DNA of 48,542 nucleotides from a bacterium UBA3756 (GTDB lineage Bacteria > Bacteroidota > Bacteroidia > Bacteroidales > Bacteroidaceae), in assembly GCA_002371695.1 (NCBI GenBank), contig DFGG01000128.1:1-48542 (forward strand), given 5' to 3'. Each line of letters begins with the position of its first letter. Positions within the stretch are counted from its first letter, which is position 1. A program made the position numbers and the translations under genes. Positions 1 through 8,166 of this stretch are shown in pieces. The notes beneath the pieces were generated by a model, which was given only the letters and a program-made list of their open reading frames with translations, did no database searches and was not told the DNA's origin.

Positions 1-905
<905 letters not shown>

Positions 906-936
906 TTATTATATAATGAATAAATCTTTCGGACGG

Positions 937-944
937 CAAAGTTA
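937..944 (-). promoter_or_regulatory. Probable -7 box of the enolase promoter
   Basis: On the minus strand this reads TAACTTTG, a full match to the Bacteroidetes TAnnTTTG element. A clear TTG -33 element is not visible at the right spacing; that region is made of AT-rich tandem repeats. The predicted leader is about 40 nt. Confidence 0.55.
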
Positions 945-950
945 CTAAAA

Positions 951-984
951 TAATTATGAATTATGAATGATGAATTATGAATTT
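951..984. repeat. AT-rich short tandem repeat (unit close to AATTATGA)
   Basis: Four imperfect copies of an 8-9 nt unit lie between the ends of the enolase promoter and the RluA-family gene. The same unit in the opposite orientation is tandemly repeated at 5894-5927, between the divergent kinase and helicase genes. Confidence 0.7.
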
Positions 985-999
985 TATCCGCTTTTAACC

Positions 1000-2472
1000 T
1001 TATTTATTATTATAGGGCAGAATATTGTCAAACGGATATGGCAATTCGAAGTGCATACGCCGTTCTGTCACAGGGTGAACGAAGGTGATGGCACTGGCCT
1101 CAAGATAGAGACGGTCACTGCGATGACCATAGAGCTCGTCGCCGAGGATGGGACAGCCGAGGCCGTCCTTGTGGGCGCAGTGCATGCGCAGCTGGTGGGT
1201 GCGCCCGGTGTGTGGCCAGAGGGCGAGGAGGGTGAGACCTTCCCTGGCCCCTCCTGTAGAAGGGGGACAGATACTACCAAGGAGCTTGTCAGCATTCTGT
1301 TCTCCCCCTACAGGGGGAGTTAGAGGAGGTCTTAATACCCTGTACTCGGTGATGGCTCGCTTGCCGCGCTCGTAGTCGACCACCTGTCGCGGCCGGTTCA
1401 GCGGGTCGCAGAGCAGGGGCAGGTCGATGATGCCGTGCTCCTCAGCAGGTGTGCCTTCGACGATGGCCAGATACTTCTTCTTGACGGTGCGCTGCTCGAA
1501 CTGTTGCTGCAGACCGAGGAATGCTTCCTTGGTCTTGGCCACGAGGATGATGCCCGATGTCCACATGTCGAGCCGATGGACGAGCATCGCCCCCGCCCAC
1601 TGCCGCTTCGCCCAGGTGGCCACGGAGTAGTTCTCCGTCCGCCCGGGAATACTCAGCATGCCCGAGGGCTTGTTGACGACAGCCAGTGCCTCGTCCTCAT
1701 ACACCACCTCCGGTTTCAGGTGCGGGAATCCGTCCTCGTCGGGACTGGGGTCTACGTCGAGGCCCTGCAGCATCCACGTCAGCACTGGCTTGCACTTGCC
1801 GCGGCAGGCGGGATAGAACCGCCCGTGATGTCTGACTTCCGACTTGGGCGAGGGGCCCCACCAGAACTCTGCCATGCAAACGGGCTCCAGCCCCTGTCTG
1901 TAGGCATACTGAAGAAGTTTGGGCGCACAGCAGTCGCCCGTGCCGCCTGGGGGCAGCGGGAACTTGCGGCGGATGCGAGGCGAGCAATGGTAGTCCTGCC
2001 ACACGTCGACGAGGTCGCGCAGCTCGCCACGGGCATTGAGAAACTGATATTGGTGGAAGAGCCACAACTGCAGCTCCTGCGACATCTTCCTGGCTACGAT
2101 GGGTGACTGCTGCGAGAGTTGCGATATCCGGCGCTCCGTCTGCTTGAAGTGTCCGTCGGGTTGCTGGGCATCGAACACCGGGGGCACAAAGTATTCCCAG
2201 TCGTTGCGGCCCTCCAGCAGACCGGAGTAAGCGGCCAAAAAGAAGAGACCTCCCCTCACCCCTCCTGTAGGAGGGGGACAGTTTGTTGGTGTGCCTCCTG
2301 CCACCACCAGCACCCCGAACATCTTACCCTCGGTAAGCGTCATCGAGCCCAGGTGGCGCTTCAGCTCCTCAGCCGCCATCACAGCCAACGGGTGGGGCTC
2401 ATAGCAGAACGGATAAGTGAACCGCTCCGGGCGGGGGATGTCAGTATGCAGAGGATGCAGTTTGCCTGTCAT
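1000..2472 (-). CDS. RluA-family RNA pseudouridine synthase with in-frame repeat insertions
   Basis: Predicted to isomerise uridine to pseudouridine in rRNA or tRNA. The C-terminal half is a recognisable RluA catalytic domain: VVNKPSGMLSIPG, the HRLDMWTSG motif with the catalytic Asp at residue 302, and WPHTGRTHQLRMH near residue 440. The N-terminal 270 residues form the long extension seen in Bacteroidetes members and include Cys-containing segments (CCAPKLLQYAYRQG, FYPACRGKCKPVLTWML) that could bind metal; that is inference. Two stretches look foreign: CPPPTGGVRGG around residue 65, and about 32 residues running from RPPLTPPVGG to GAREGL just before the TGRTHQL motif. Both are translated palindromic repeats. 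The reading frame stays open. It starts 22 nt after the rhodanese gene, so it is probably co-transcribed with it. Substrate specificity cannot be assigned. Confidence 0.9.
   Translation of the reverse strand: MTGKLHPLHTDIPRPERFTYPFCYEPHPLAVMAAEELKRHLGSMTLTEGKMFGVLVVAGGTPTNCPPPTGGVRGGLFFLAAYSGLLEGRNDWEYFVPPVFDAQQPDGHFKQTERRISQLSQQSPIVARKMSQELQLWLFHQYQFLNARGELRDLVDVWQDYHCSPRIRRKFPLPPGGTGDCCAPKLLQYAYRQGLEPVCMAEFWWGPSPKSEVRHHGRFYPACRGKCKPVLTWMLQGLDVDPSPDEDGFPHLKPEVVYEDEALAVVNKPSGMLSIPGRTENYSVATWAKRQWAGAMLVHRLDMWTSGIILVAKTKEAFLGLQQQFEQRTVKKKYLAIVEGTPAEEHGIIDLPLLCDPLNRPRQVVDYERGKRAITEYRVLRPPLTPPVGGEQNADKLLGSICPPSTGGAREGLTLLALWPHTGRTHQLRMHCAHKDGLGCPILGDELYGHRSDRLYLEASAITFVHPVTERRMHFELPYPFDNILPYNNK
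1236..1331. repeat. Palindromic MITE-like element inside the RluA-family gene
   Basis: Two arms of about 35 nt are inverted relative to each other: the left arm starts GACCTTCCCTGGCCCCTCC and the right arm ends GGGGGAGTTAGAGGAGGTC, with about 25 nt between them. Each arm holds its own small palindrome around CCTGTAGAAGG or CCCTACAGGG. The element is 96 nt long, an exact multiple of three, and is read through without stops. A single arm recurs at 2248-2281. Confidence 0.75.
2248..2281. repeat. Single arm of the same palindromic element, inside the RluA-family gene
   Basis: The segment containing CCCCTCCTGTAGGAGGGGGA repeats the left arm of 1236-1331 (both begin with GACCT and end with GGGGGACAG). 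It is translated as the CPPPTGGVRGG insertion near residue 65 of the pseudouridine synthase. Confidence 0.75.
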
Positions 2473-2494
2473 GCGTCGGATGCGGGAAAAGTGC

Positions 2495-2908
2495 CTATTT
2501 CACGACTTCCTTCCCGGCCTCCATCCAGGCCGTGATACCGCCTTTCATATTGATGACGTCGAATCCCGCCTCTGTCAGGATATTACCCGCCGACTTACTG
2601 CGGAAGCCGGTACGGCAATACACTGCCACCGTCTTGCCGGCAGGCAGCTGCTTGAGGCACTTGTCGAGGAAACCGCTCTCCTTGACGTCAATCAGTATCG
2701 CATCCTTCAGATGCCCCTCGGCAAACTCATCGGGTGTGCGTACGTCAAGCAGGACAACGTCCGGACGGGCTATAGCCTTCTCAAACTCGTTGATGTCCAC
2801 CGTAAGGACTGTCTTCTTCTGCTTTCCTTCTGCCGTCTTCTGACTGCAGGCACACGCACCCAGGAGCGCAGCCACCAGCACAACGGCACATAATAATAGT
2901 TTTTTCAT
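2495..2908 (-). CDS. Rhodanese-like domain lipoprotein
   Basis: 137 residues. The N-terminus is a lipoprotein signal with lipobox LGAC (Cys19), so the protein should sit in the periplasm, attached to a membrane. The rest is one rhodanese domain: VVLLDVRTPDEFAEGHLKDAI, then the active-site loop CRTGFRS with Cys98, then INMKGGITAW. The loop fits a sulfurtransferase that carries a persulfide on the Cys; the sulfur donor and acceptor are unknown. It lies 22 nt downstream of the SpoIIE-type phosphatase gene and 22 nt upstream of the RluA-family gene, in one apparent operon. Confidence 0.9.
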   Translation of the reverse strand: MKKLLLCAVVLVAALLGACACSQKTAEGKQKKTVLTVDINEFEKAIARPDVVLLDVRTPDEFAEGHLKDAILIDVKESGFLDKCLKQLPAGKTVAVYCRTGFRSKSAGNILTEAGFDVINMKGGITAWMEAGKEVVK

Positions 2909-2930
2909 GCTATATTTCGGTTTAATTACT

Positions 2931-4979
2931 TTATTTCATTCTGAGGCAGAGCATCGTCATGTCGTCGCTGGGACCGGCACCGTCGACGTGATGCTCCACG
3001 TCCTCCATCAGTAGGTCGATCAGCGGATGCGCCGCCATGTCGGTATGACCCTTGAGGAAATTCAGCAGACGGTCATCGCTGTACTGGTCTTGCGCATCGT
3101 TCTCTGCCTCGTTCAGCCCGTCGGAGTAGACGAAGAACTGCTTGCCCCGGATATTCTCCAGCGTCTCCCCCTCATAGTCGAGGCCCTCCCACAGTCCGAG
3201 CGGCGCGTTAGGCTCCATGTTGATGAAGTTGCCGTTGAGCACTGGTGGGTTGTGGCCGGCGTTGCAGAAGTCGAGCCGTCCGCTCGTCAGGTCGAGCAGG
3301 CCTATGAACATGGTGACGAACATGCCGTTCTCGTTGTTCAGTGCCAACTCGTTGTTCATCGACATGGCTATCTCTGCCGGTTTCAGCTGATACTTGCAGA
3401 GCGTGCGGAACAGGCGTATGGACATGGCCATGAAGAGTGCCGCCGGCACACCCTTGCCGCTGACGTCGCCCAGGCAGAAATAGAGTTTGTCGCCGATGAC
3501 TACGAAGTCGTAAAGGTCGCCTCCAACCTCCTTAGCCGGCGTCATCGAGGCATAGATGTTGAGCCGCTTGCTCTCGGGGAACTCGTGGGGGACCATGGCC
3601 ATCTGTATGGAACGGGCGATGCGCAGCTCGCTCTCGATGCGCTCCTTGGCGGCGGTAGTCTCCTCCAGCTTGTCGTAGGCCTCCTTCAGTCGTTTCATCT
3701 GCAAATGGCGGATATAGGTGTAGATGGCCAGGAATATGAAGCCGACAAAGGCCAGCAGTCCTGCAGCGACCCACTTCAGCCGCCGGAGGCGCTCCTCGTT
3801 CTCACGGGCTTCCATCTGCGAGCGGTACTCGCTCATCTTCAGGTCTACATTGTAGGCCATCAGGCTGTCGTTGGCACGCTGGGCCTCCATCTCCTGCACG
3901 CGGGTGCGCTCCATCTCGAGGGCCATGGCTATGGCATCGTCCTGGAAGGTCCTCTTCTGCAGCTCGGCGGCGATACGCTCCATCTCCAGTTCCTGATTGG
4001 CCAACCGCAGGTCCTTGGCCTCGCTCTCGGCCTGGGCCTTGTCAAGCATGATACCCACGTCGAGGGTGTGCTTCCTCACGTTGTCGTTGTTCAGGGAGTC
4101 GTACACGTTCTTGTACTTCGCGTAGTAATTGTAGGCCTGCTTATAATCACCCATGGCGTAGCACAGTTTCGAGCGATATAGCATCTTCGTGGCCGGCGAC
4201 GAGTCGGGCAGCTTCTCCACGATCTCCTTGCCGCGCTCGAAGTCGTCGTGAAGTATGGCGTGGTCGAAGTCGATGATGTAGCCGAAGTTGTCATCATGGC
4301 CCAGCCGTTGCTTCATCTGCTCACGCTCAGCATAGGCCTTGTCGCACTCCGACTTTGGGGCCTGGCGGTCTACCAGCGACATGCACCTGTACGACATGGC
4401 ACTGAGCTTGTGCTGCAGCGTTGCATTGGGGTCGCTGAGCACATAGCCGATGTACTCATCCATTTTGTCGTAGTGCGTCTCCGCCCGTTCTATCTTGGCA
4501 ATAGCCAGATAGAGGGGCGAGCGGCTTTCCTCGGGATAGTCCTCCTTCAGGATATTGAGCGCGTCGCGGTAGTGGCTCTTCGCCTCGCCGAGCATCGACA
4601 GGTTGGTGTAGATGGTGCCCAGCACGTAGTTAGCAGTATAGAGACCGTACCGGCTGTGTTCCTGTTCGGCCTTGCGATAGAGGGCCTTGGCTATCTCCAC
4701 ACCCTCGCCGCGGTTGATGTAGGACGAGGTGTAGATGGCCTGGTTGCCGTAAGCCTTATAGTAGAGCTTCTCCTGCCCCGCTTTCCGGGCGAGCACTTTC
4801 AGCTGCTCCACGGTCTGTAGGAACTCCTTGGTGTTGTGAGTACTGTAATAGCGATACATATCCTTCTGCAGTCTTGCAAACCGCAGTGAGTCTGACGTCT
4901 GGCCGGCAGCTGTCTGCACCAGCAGCAGCAAAAGTAGCTCGACAAACGTCAGTATCAATATGTTACGACTTAAGCGCAT
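2931..4979 (-). CDS. TPR-containing membrane serine phosphatase (SpoIIE/RsbU type)
   Basis: A 682-residue sensor-phosphatase. Order of parts: signal peptide (1-26, ending AAGQ); an alpha-helical TPR region to about residue 300, predicted periplasmic; a charged coiled coil (about 310-400); one transmembrane helix (WVAAGLLAFVGFIFLAIYTY, about 404-424); a linker with the RsbU-like motif ARSIQMAMVP; and a C-terminal PP2C/SpoIIE domain. Metal-binding acidic motifs are present: GGDLYDF, GDVSGKGVPAAL, YSDGLNEAEN and SDDMTML. Relatives dephosphorylate anti-sigma antagonists or other regulatory proteins in response to a signal sensed by the N-terminal part. No partner regulator is visible nearby, so the target is unknown. 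It is first in an apparent operon with the rhodanese and RluA-family genes. The ATG at 4979 directly precedes the signal peptide. Confidence 0.92.
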   Translation of the reverse strand: MRLSRNILILTFVELLLLLLVQTAAGQTSDSLRFARLQKDMYRYYSTHNTKEFLQTVEQLKVLARKAGQEKLYYKAYGNQAIYTSSYINRGEGVEIAKALYRKAEQEHSRYGLYTANYVLGTIYTNLSMLGEAKSHYRDALNILKEDYPEESRSPLYLAIAKIERAETHYDKMDEYIGYVLSDPNATLQHKLSAMSYRCMSLVDRQAPKSECDKAYAEREQMKQRLGHDDNFGYIIDFDHAILHDDFERGKEIVEKLPDSSPATKMLYRSKLCYAMGDYKQAYNYYAKYKNVYDSLNNDNVRKHTLDVGIMLDKAQAESEAKDLRLANQELEMERIAAELQKRTFQDDAIAMALEMERTRVQEMEAQRANDSLMAYNVDLKMSEYRSQMEARENEERLRRLKWVAAGLLAFVGFIFLAIYTYIRHLQMKRLKEAYDKLEETTAAKERIESELRIARSIQMAMVPHEFPESKRLNIYASMTPAKEVGGDLYDFVVIGDKLYFCLGDVSGKGVPAALFMAMSIRLFRTLCKYQLKPAEIAMSMNNELALNNENGMFVTMFIGLLDLTSGRLDFCNAGHNPPVLNGNFINMEPNAPLGLWEGLDYEGETLENIRGKQFFVYSDGLNEAENDAQDQYSDDRLLNFLKGHTDMAAHPLIDLLMEDVEHHVDGAGPSDDMTMLCLRMK

Positions 4980-5008
4980 CAGTGGCCAGTCATATCAGTT
5001 TACGAATG

Positions 5009-5016
5009 CAAAGTTA
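5009..5016 (-). promoter_or_regulatory. Probable -7 box for the phosphatase operon
   Basis: The minus strand reads TAACTTTG, a full TAnnTTTG match, about 30 nt before the ATG at 4979. No convincing -33 TTG is seen at the expected distance. Confidence 0.5.
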
Positions 5017-5055
5017 AGCATTTTTTTCTATAACACCTAATTATTCTCATGTTTT

Positions 5056-5871
5056 TTATGATAAAAGATCCAAGCACTGCTCCACAGGGATACCCCGGTT
5101 CTTGTCGTCAGTGTCGCGATAGCGGTCTATCATGCGGAATACCGTGTCCATCGCCCGCCGGGTGGATGTCTTCAGGGGATCGCCGTTGAGCAGATGCCCG
5201 ATGAGCACCGCCGAGAAGATGTCGCCCGTGCCATGGAACAGTCCGGGAATCTCCTCATACTCCAGGTGGAAGTACTCGCCGTTGAAGTGGTTATAGCCAC
5301 AGACCGACGGTATCCCGTCAATCTTGCAACTGGTAATGATGACCGAACGGCTGCCGATGTCGCGGATGGCGGCCAGCAGCTCGCGGGCCTCCTGCCACGT
5401 GATACCGTCCTTCTGGAAAGGGGTGTCAGTCAGATAACAGGCCTCGGTATAGTTGGGAAAAGTGAGGTGGGCCACCGACACCATCTCGCGCATCAGCCTC
5501 ACCTGCTTCTGAGTCACACCGTTGTAGAGACGACCGCCGTCGCCCATGATAGGGTCTACGAACACGATGGTGCCTGCCCTACCCTGCTCCTTGCAGTAGC
5601 CTGCCACCAAGCGGGCCTGTTCATCACTGAACATCAGACCGGTGCAGATAGCGTCGAATGAGAAGCCCAACTCCTTCCACACAGGCAGTGTGCCACGGAT
5701 ATATTCCGTGGTGTCCTGGATGTTGAACTTACCATAGTCGAGCGTGTTCGACACCAAAGCCGTGGGCAGGCTGTACGTCGGGATGCCCAGATAGGAGAGT
5801 ATCGGCAGCATGGCCACCATACCCACCTTGCTGTAGCCCACGACATCGTTTACTAGCAATATCTGTTTCAT
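5056..5871 (-). CDS. Pyridoxal/pyridoxamine kinase
   Basis: A ribokinase-fold vitamin B6 kinase that phosphorylates pyridoxal, pyridoxamine or pyridoxine with ATP (PLP salvage). Visible features: N-terminal ILLVNDVVGYSKVGMVAMLPILS, PTALVSNTLDYG, VFVDPIMGDGGRLYNG, FPNYTEACYLT, and GTGDIFSAVLIGHLL with the GTGD anion-hole and catalytic Asp. About 271 residues, normal for PdxK/PdxY proteins. An ATG 36 nt further upstream (5907) is in frame, but it would lie upstream of the promoter -7 box and inside AT-rich repeats, so the MKQILLVND start at 5871 is preferred. It is divergent from the helicase gene and shares a 78-nt intergenic region with it. Confidence 0.92.
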   Translation of the reverse strand: MKQILLVNDVVGYSKVGMVAMLPILSYLGIPTYSLPTALVSNTLDYGKFNIQDTTEYIRGTLPVWKELGFSFDAICTGLMFSDEQARLVAGYCKEQGRAGTIVFVDPIMGDGGRLYNGVTQKQVRLMREMVSVAHLTFPNYTEACYLTDTPFQKDGITWQEARELLAAIRDIGSRSVIITSCKIDGIPSVCGYNHFNGEYFHLEYEEIPGLFHGTGDIFSAVLIGHLLNGDPLKTSTRRAMDTVFRMIDRYRDTDDKNRGIPVEQCLDLLS

Positions 5872-5875
5872 TCTG

Positions 5876-5943
5876 GCTGCAAAGGTACGAAATAATTCAT
5901 AATTCATAATTCATAATTCATAATTATTTGCTACCTTTGCAGC
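5876..5943. promoter_or_regulatory. Divergent promoter pair in a 12-bp inverted repeat
   Basis: GCTGCAAAGGTA at 5876-5887 and its exact complement TACCTTTGCAGC at 5932-5943 place a TAnnTTTG -7 box on each strand. The minus-strand box lies 8 nt before the kinase ATG and the plus-strand box 10 nt before the helicase ATG, so both transcripts should have leaders of only a few nucleotides. The 44 nt between the boxes is mainly AATTCATA tandem repeat and lacks obvious -33 TTG elements. Confidence 0.65.
5894..5927. repeat. AATTCATA tandem repeat
   Basis: Four consecutive copies of an 8-nt unit, the reverse complement of the unit at 951-984. It fills the spacer between the two divergent -7 boxes. 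Confidence 0.85.
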
Positions 5944-5949
5944 AAAAAT

Positions 5950-8091
5950 ATGGGAAATCAGCAGACTTCGCCGATTCTGGCACTCCAACAACAGCGGCTA
6001 TTGCTCCAGATGGAGTACGCTGCAGAGAAGGAAGCCTACCGCAAGCAGACCGAGGAGATGGGACTGCAGCGGAAGGTGAAGCGCGGTGATGCATGGTATC
6101 CCATCCGCATGGGCAAGAGCTATTACAACTCGCTCAACCAGCTCGTCGTGGAGGTATTCCGCCAGGGCGACGACGATGAGATAGAGCACAACTTCGAGTT
6201 CGGTCGGCCAGTGGCCTTTTTCCGGATAGGCGCAACCAACAAATCCGAAATATCCAGCATATCCGGAAAATCCAGCATATCCGGCATATCCAGCATATCC
6301 GGCATATCCGAAATATCCAGCATATCCGGAAAATCCAGAAAATCCGGCAAGCCCGTCACATCCCCCTCTATCCACTACTTCCCCTTCACCGCCACCGTCA
6401 GCTATGTCGAGGGCGACCGCATGGTCGTCGCCGTGCCCGACAACGGCCAGCTCATCGACGTGCAGGGCGCCGAGGATGTGGGCATCCAGCTTTTCTTCGA
6501 CGAGACCAGCTATAAGATGATGTTCGAGGCCCTCGACCGCGTGATGAGGGCGAAAGGACGACTCGCCTACCTGAGAGACCTCTTCTATACCCCCTCCAAC
6601 ACCCCCTCGAAGGGGGAGAGACGCAGTGGAGGGATGAAGGCCGAGACCTTCACTTTCTCCCCAATGCACTTCACTTACCTGAACCAGACGCAGGAGGATG
6701 CCGTCAACAAGGTGCTCCGGGCCAAGGATGTGGCCATCGTACACGGGCCTCCCGGCACGGGCAAGACCACCACCCTCGTGGAAGCCATCTATGAGACATT
6801 GCGACGGGAGAGTCAGGTGCTCGTCTGCGCACAGAGCAACATGGCCGTCGACTGGATATCTGAAAAGCTTGTCGACCGCGGGCTCAACGTGCTCCGCATC
6901 GGCAATCCAACCCGCGTCAATGACAAGATGCTCAGCTTCACCTACGAGCGACGCTTCGAAGCACACCCCGACTACGAGCTGCTCTGGAGCATCCGCAAGG
7001 CCATCCGAGATATCCGGAGCCACCGCAAACGGGGTGACGAGCGCTACCACCAGAAACTGGAACGACTGAAGGAGCGCGCCACCGAACTCGAGGTGCGCAT
7101 CAATGCCCAGCTCTTCGGCGAAGCCCGTGTCATCGCCTGTACACTCGTAGGCTCGGCCAACCGACTGTTGGAAGGCCAGGAGTTCGGCACCTTGTTTATC
7201 GACGAAGCCGCCCAGGCTCTCGAAGCCGCCTGCTGGATTCCCATGCGGCGCGTGAGCCGCGTCATCCTTGCCGGCGACCACTGCCAGCTGCCACCCACCG
7301 TGAAGAGCTTCGCCGCCCTGAAGGCAGGACTGGGCAAGACGCTCATGGAGCGCATCGTCGAGAACCACCCCGAGACCGTCACCCTGCTGAAGATGCAGTA
7401 TCGCATGAATGAAGAGATCATGCGCTTCTCCAGCGACTGGTTCTACGGCAATCAAGTGGAGTCGGCGCCTGAGGTCAAGTACCGCAGCATCCTCGACCTC
7501 GATATCCCCATGACCTGGATAGACACCAGCAAATTCACTGATAACCCGGAAAACCCGGAAAAACCGGATAACCCGGAAAAACCGGATAGCCCGGAAAAAC
7601 CGGATATTCTGGATAGCTCGGATAGCCCATCTCCCCCTCCCCTCTTCCGCGAGGAATTCGTCGGCGAGAGCTTCGGCCGCATCAACCGCGCCGAGGCCGA
7701 ACTGACACTGATGGCCCTCGAGCACTACTTCACCAAGATCGGCAAGCAGCGCATCCTCGACGAGCGTCTCGACGTGGGCATCATCTCTCCTTACCGCGCT
7801 CAGGTGCAATACCTGCGCCGACTGATCAAGAAGAGGGAATTCTTCAAACCCTACCGCAGCCTCATCAGCGTCAACACCGTCGACGGCTTCCAGGGACAGG
7901 AGCGCGACATCATCCTCATCTCCCTCGTACGTGCCAACGATGAGGGGCAGATCGGATTCCTCCGCGACTTGCGCCGCATGAACGTGGCCATCACCCGAGC
8001 CCGCATGAAACTCATCATCCTCGGCGATGCATCCACCATGACCCGACACCCGTTCTACCGCAAGCTTTACGAATATATCGACGCTCTGTAA
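5950..8091 (+). CDS. UPF1-like superfamily 1 DNA/RNA helicase
   Basis: A 713-residue SF1 helicase/ATPase of the UPF1/IGHMBP2 type. Walker A GPPGTGKTT is at residues 266-274, Walker B DEAA at 418-421, and then GDHCQLPPTV, QYRMNEEIMRF, VDGFQGQERDIILIS and NVAITRARMKLIILG follow as the later helicase motifs. The N-terminal domain before Walker A resembles the oligonucleotide-binding part of this family. Three segments look inserted: a run of 9-nt repeats (6241-6348, Ile/Lys-Ser-Ser/Gly triplets), a palindromic repeat (TPSNTPSKGERRSGG just before the ATPase core), and a second 9-nt array (7540-7629, Asp/Glu-x-Pro triplets) between helicase motifs. None interrupts a catalytic motif. The ATG at 5950 follows the -7 box by 10 nt. 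The cellular role is not known. Confidence 0.92.
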   Translation: MGNQQTSPILALQQQRLLLQMEYAAEKEAYRKQTEEMGLQRKVKRGDAWYPIRMGKSYYNSLNQLVVEVFRQGDDDEIEHNFEFGRPVAFFRIGATNKSEISSISGKSSISGISSISGISEISSISGKSRKSGKPVTSPSIHYFPFTATVSYVEGDRMVVAVPDNGQLIDVQGAEDVGIQLFFDETSYKMMFEALDRVMRAKGRLAYLRDLFYTPSNTPSKGERRSGGMKAETFTFSPMHFTYLNQTQEDAVNKVLRAKDVAIVHGPPGTGKTTTLVEAIYETLRRESQVLVCAQSNMAVDWISEKLVDRGLNVLRIGNPTRVNDKMLSFTYERRFEAHPDYELLWSIRKAIRDIRSHRKRGDERYHQKLERLKERATELEVRINAQLFGEARVIACTLVGSANRLLEGQEFGTLFIDEAAQALEAACWIPMRRVSRVILAGDHCQLPPTVKSFAALKAGLGKTLMERIVENHPETVTLLKMQYRMNEEIMRFSSDWFYGNQVESAPEVKYRSILDLDIPMTWIDTSKFTDNPENPEKPDNPEKPDSPEKPDILDSSDSPSPPPLFREEFVGESFGRINRAEAELTLMALEHYFTKIGKQRILDERLDVGIISPYRAQVQYLRRLIKKREFFKPYRSLISVNTVDGFQGQERDIILISLVRANDEGQIGFLRDLRRMNVAITRARMKLIILGDASTMTRHPFYRKLYEYIDAL
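6241..6348. repeat. In-frame 9-nt tandem array in the helicase gene
   Basis: Twelve consecutive 9-nt units of the form ATATCCGGC, ATATCCAGC, AAATCCGGA and similar. The array is in codon register (residues 98-133) and encodes repeating Ile/Lys-Ser-Ser/Gly triplets ahead of the segment FPFTATVSYVEGDRM. Confidence 0.9.
6590..6640. repeat. In-frame palindromic repeat in the helicase gene
   Basis: The segment contains CCCCCTCGAAGGGGG and a partial second CCCCCTCC, translated as TPSNTPSKGERRSGG. It resembles, but is not identical to, the palindromic elements in the RluA-family gene. Confidence 0.6.
7540..7629. repeat. Second in-frame 9-nt tandem array in the helicase gene
   Basis: Ten consecutive 9-nt units such as GATAACCCG, GAAAAACCG and GATAGCCCG, in codon register, encoding Asp/Glu-x-Pro triplets. 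Read on the opposite strand the unit contains TTATCCGGT/TTTTCCGGG, so it may belong to the same family as 6241-6348 in reverse orientation. Confidence 0.88.
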
Positions 8092-8131
8092 CAACAAATA
8101 TCACTTCACTGAAAGAAAAAAGGTCGGAAGT

Positions 8132-8162
8132 TTGGTGCTTTCGCCTTTTTTGTTTACTTTTG
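8132..8162 (+). promoter_or_regulatory. Promoter of the acetyltransferase-like gene
   Basis: TTG at 8132-8134, a 20-nt spacer, then TACTTTTG at 8155-8162 match the Bacteroidetes -33/-7 consensus. The expected transcription start falls at or next to the GTG codon at 8167, so the message would be leaderless or nearly so. Confidence 0.75.
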
Positions 8163-8166
8163 CATC

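Noticed and set aside
5872..5907. Longer N-terminus of the vitamin B6 kinase
   Set aside because: The extra 12 codons span the -7 box and tandem repeat, upstream of the predicted transcription start.
5998..8097. 699-residue open frame on the minus strand across the helicase gene
   Set aside because: It mirrors the helicase, whose motifs are all intact. The open antisense frame follows from codon bias and the 9-nt arrays.
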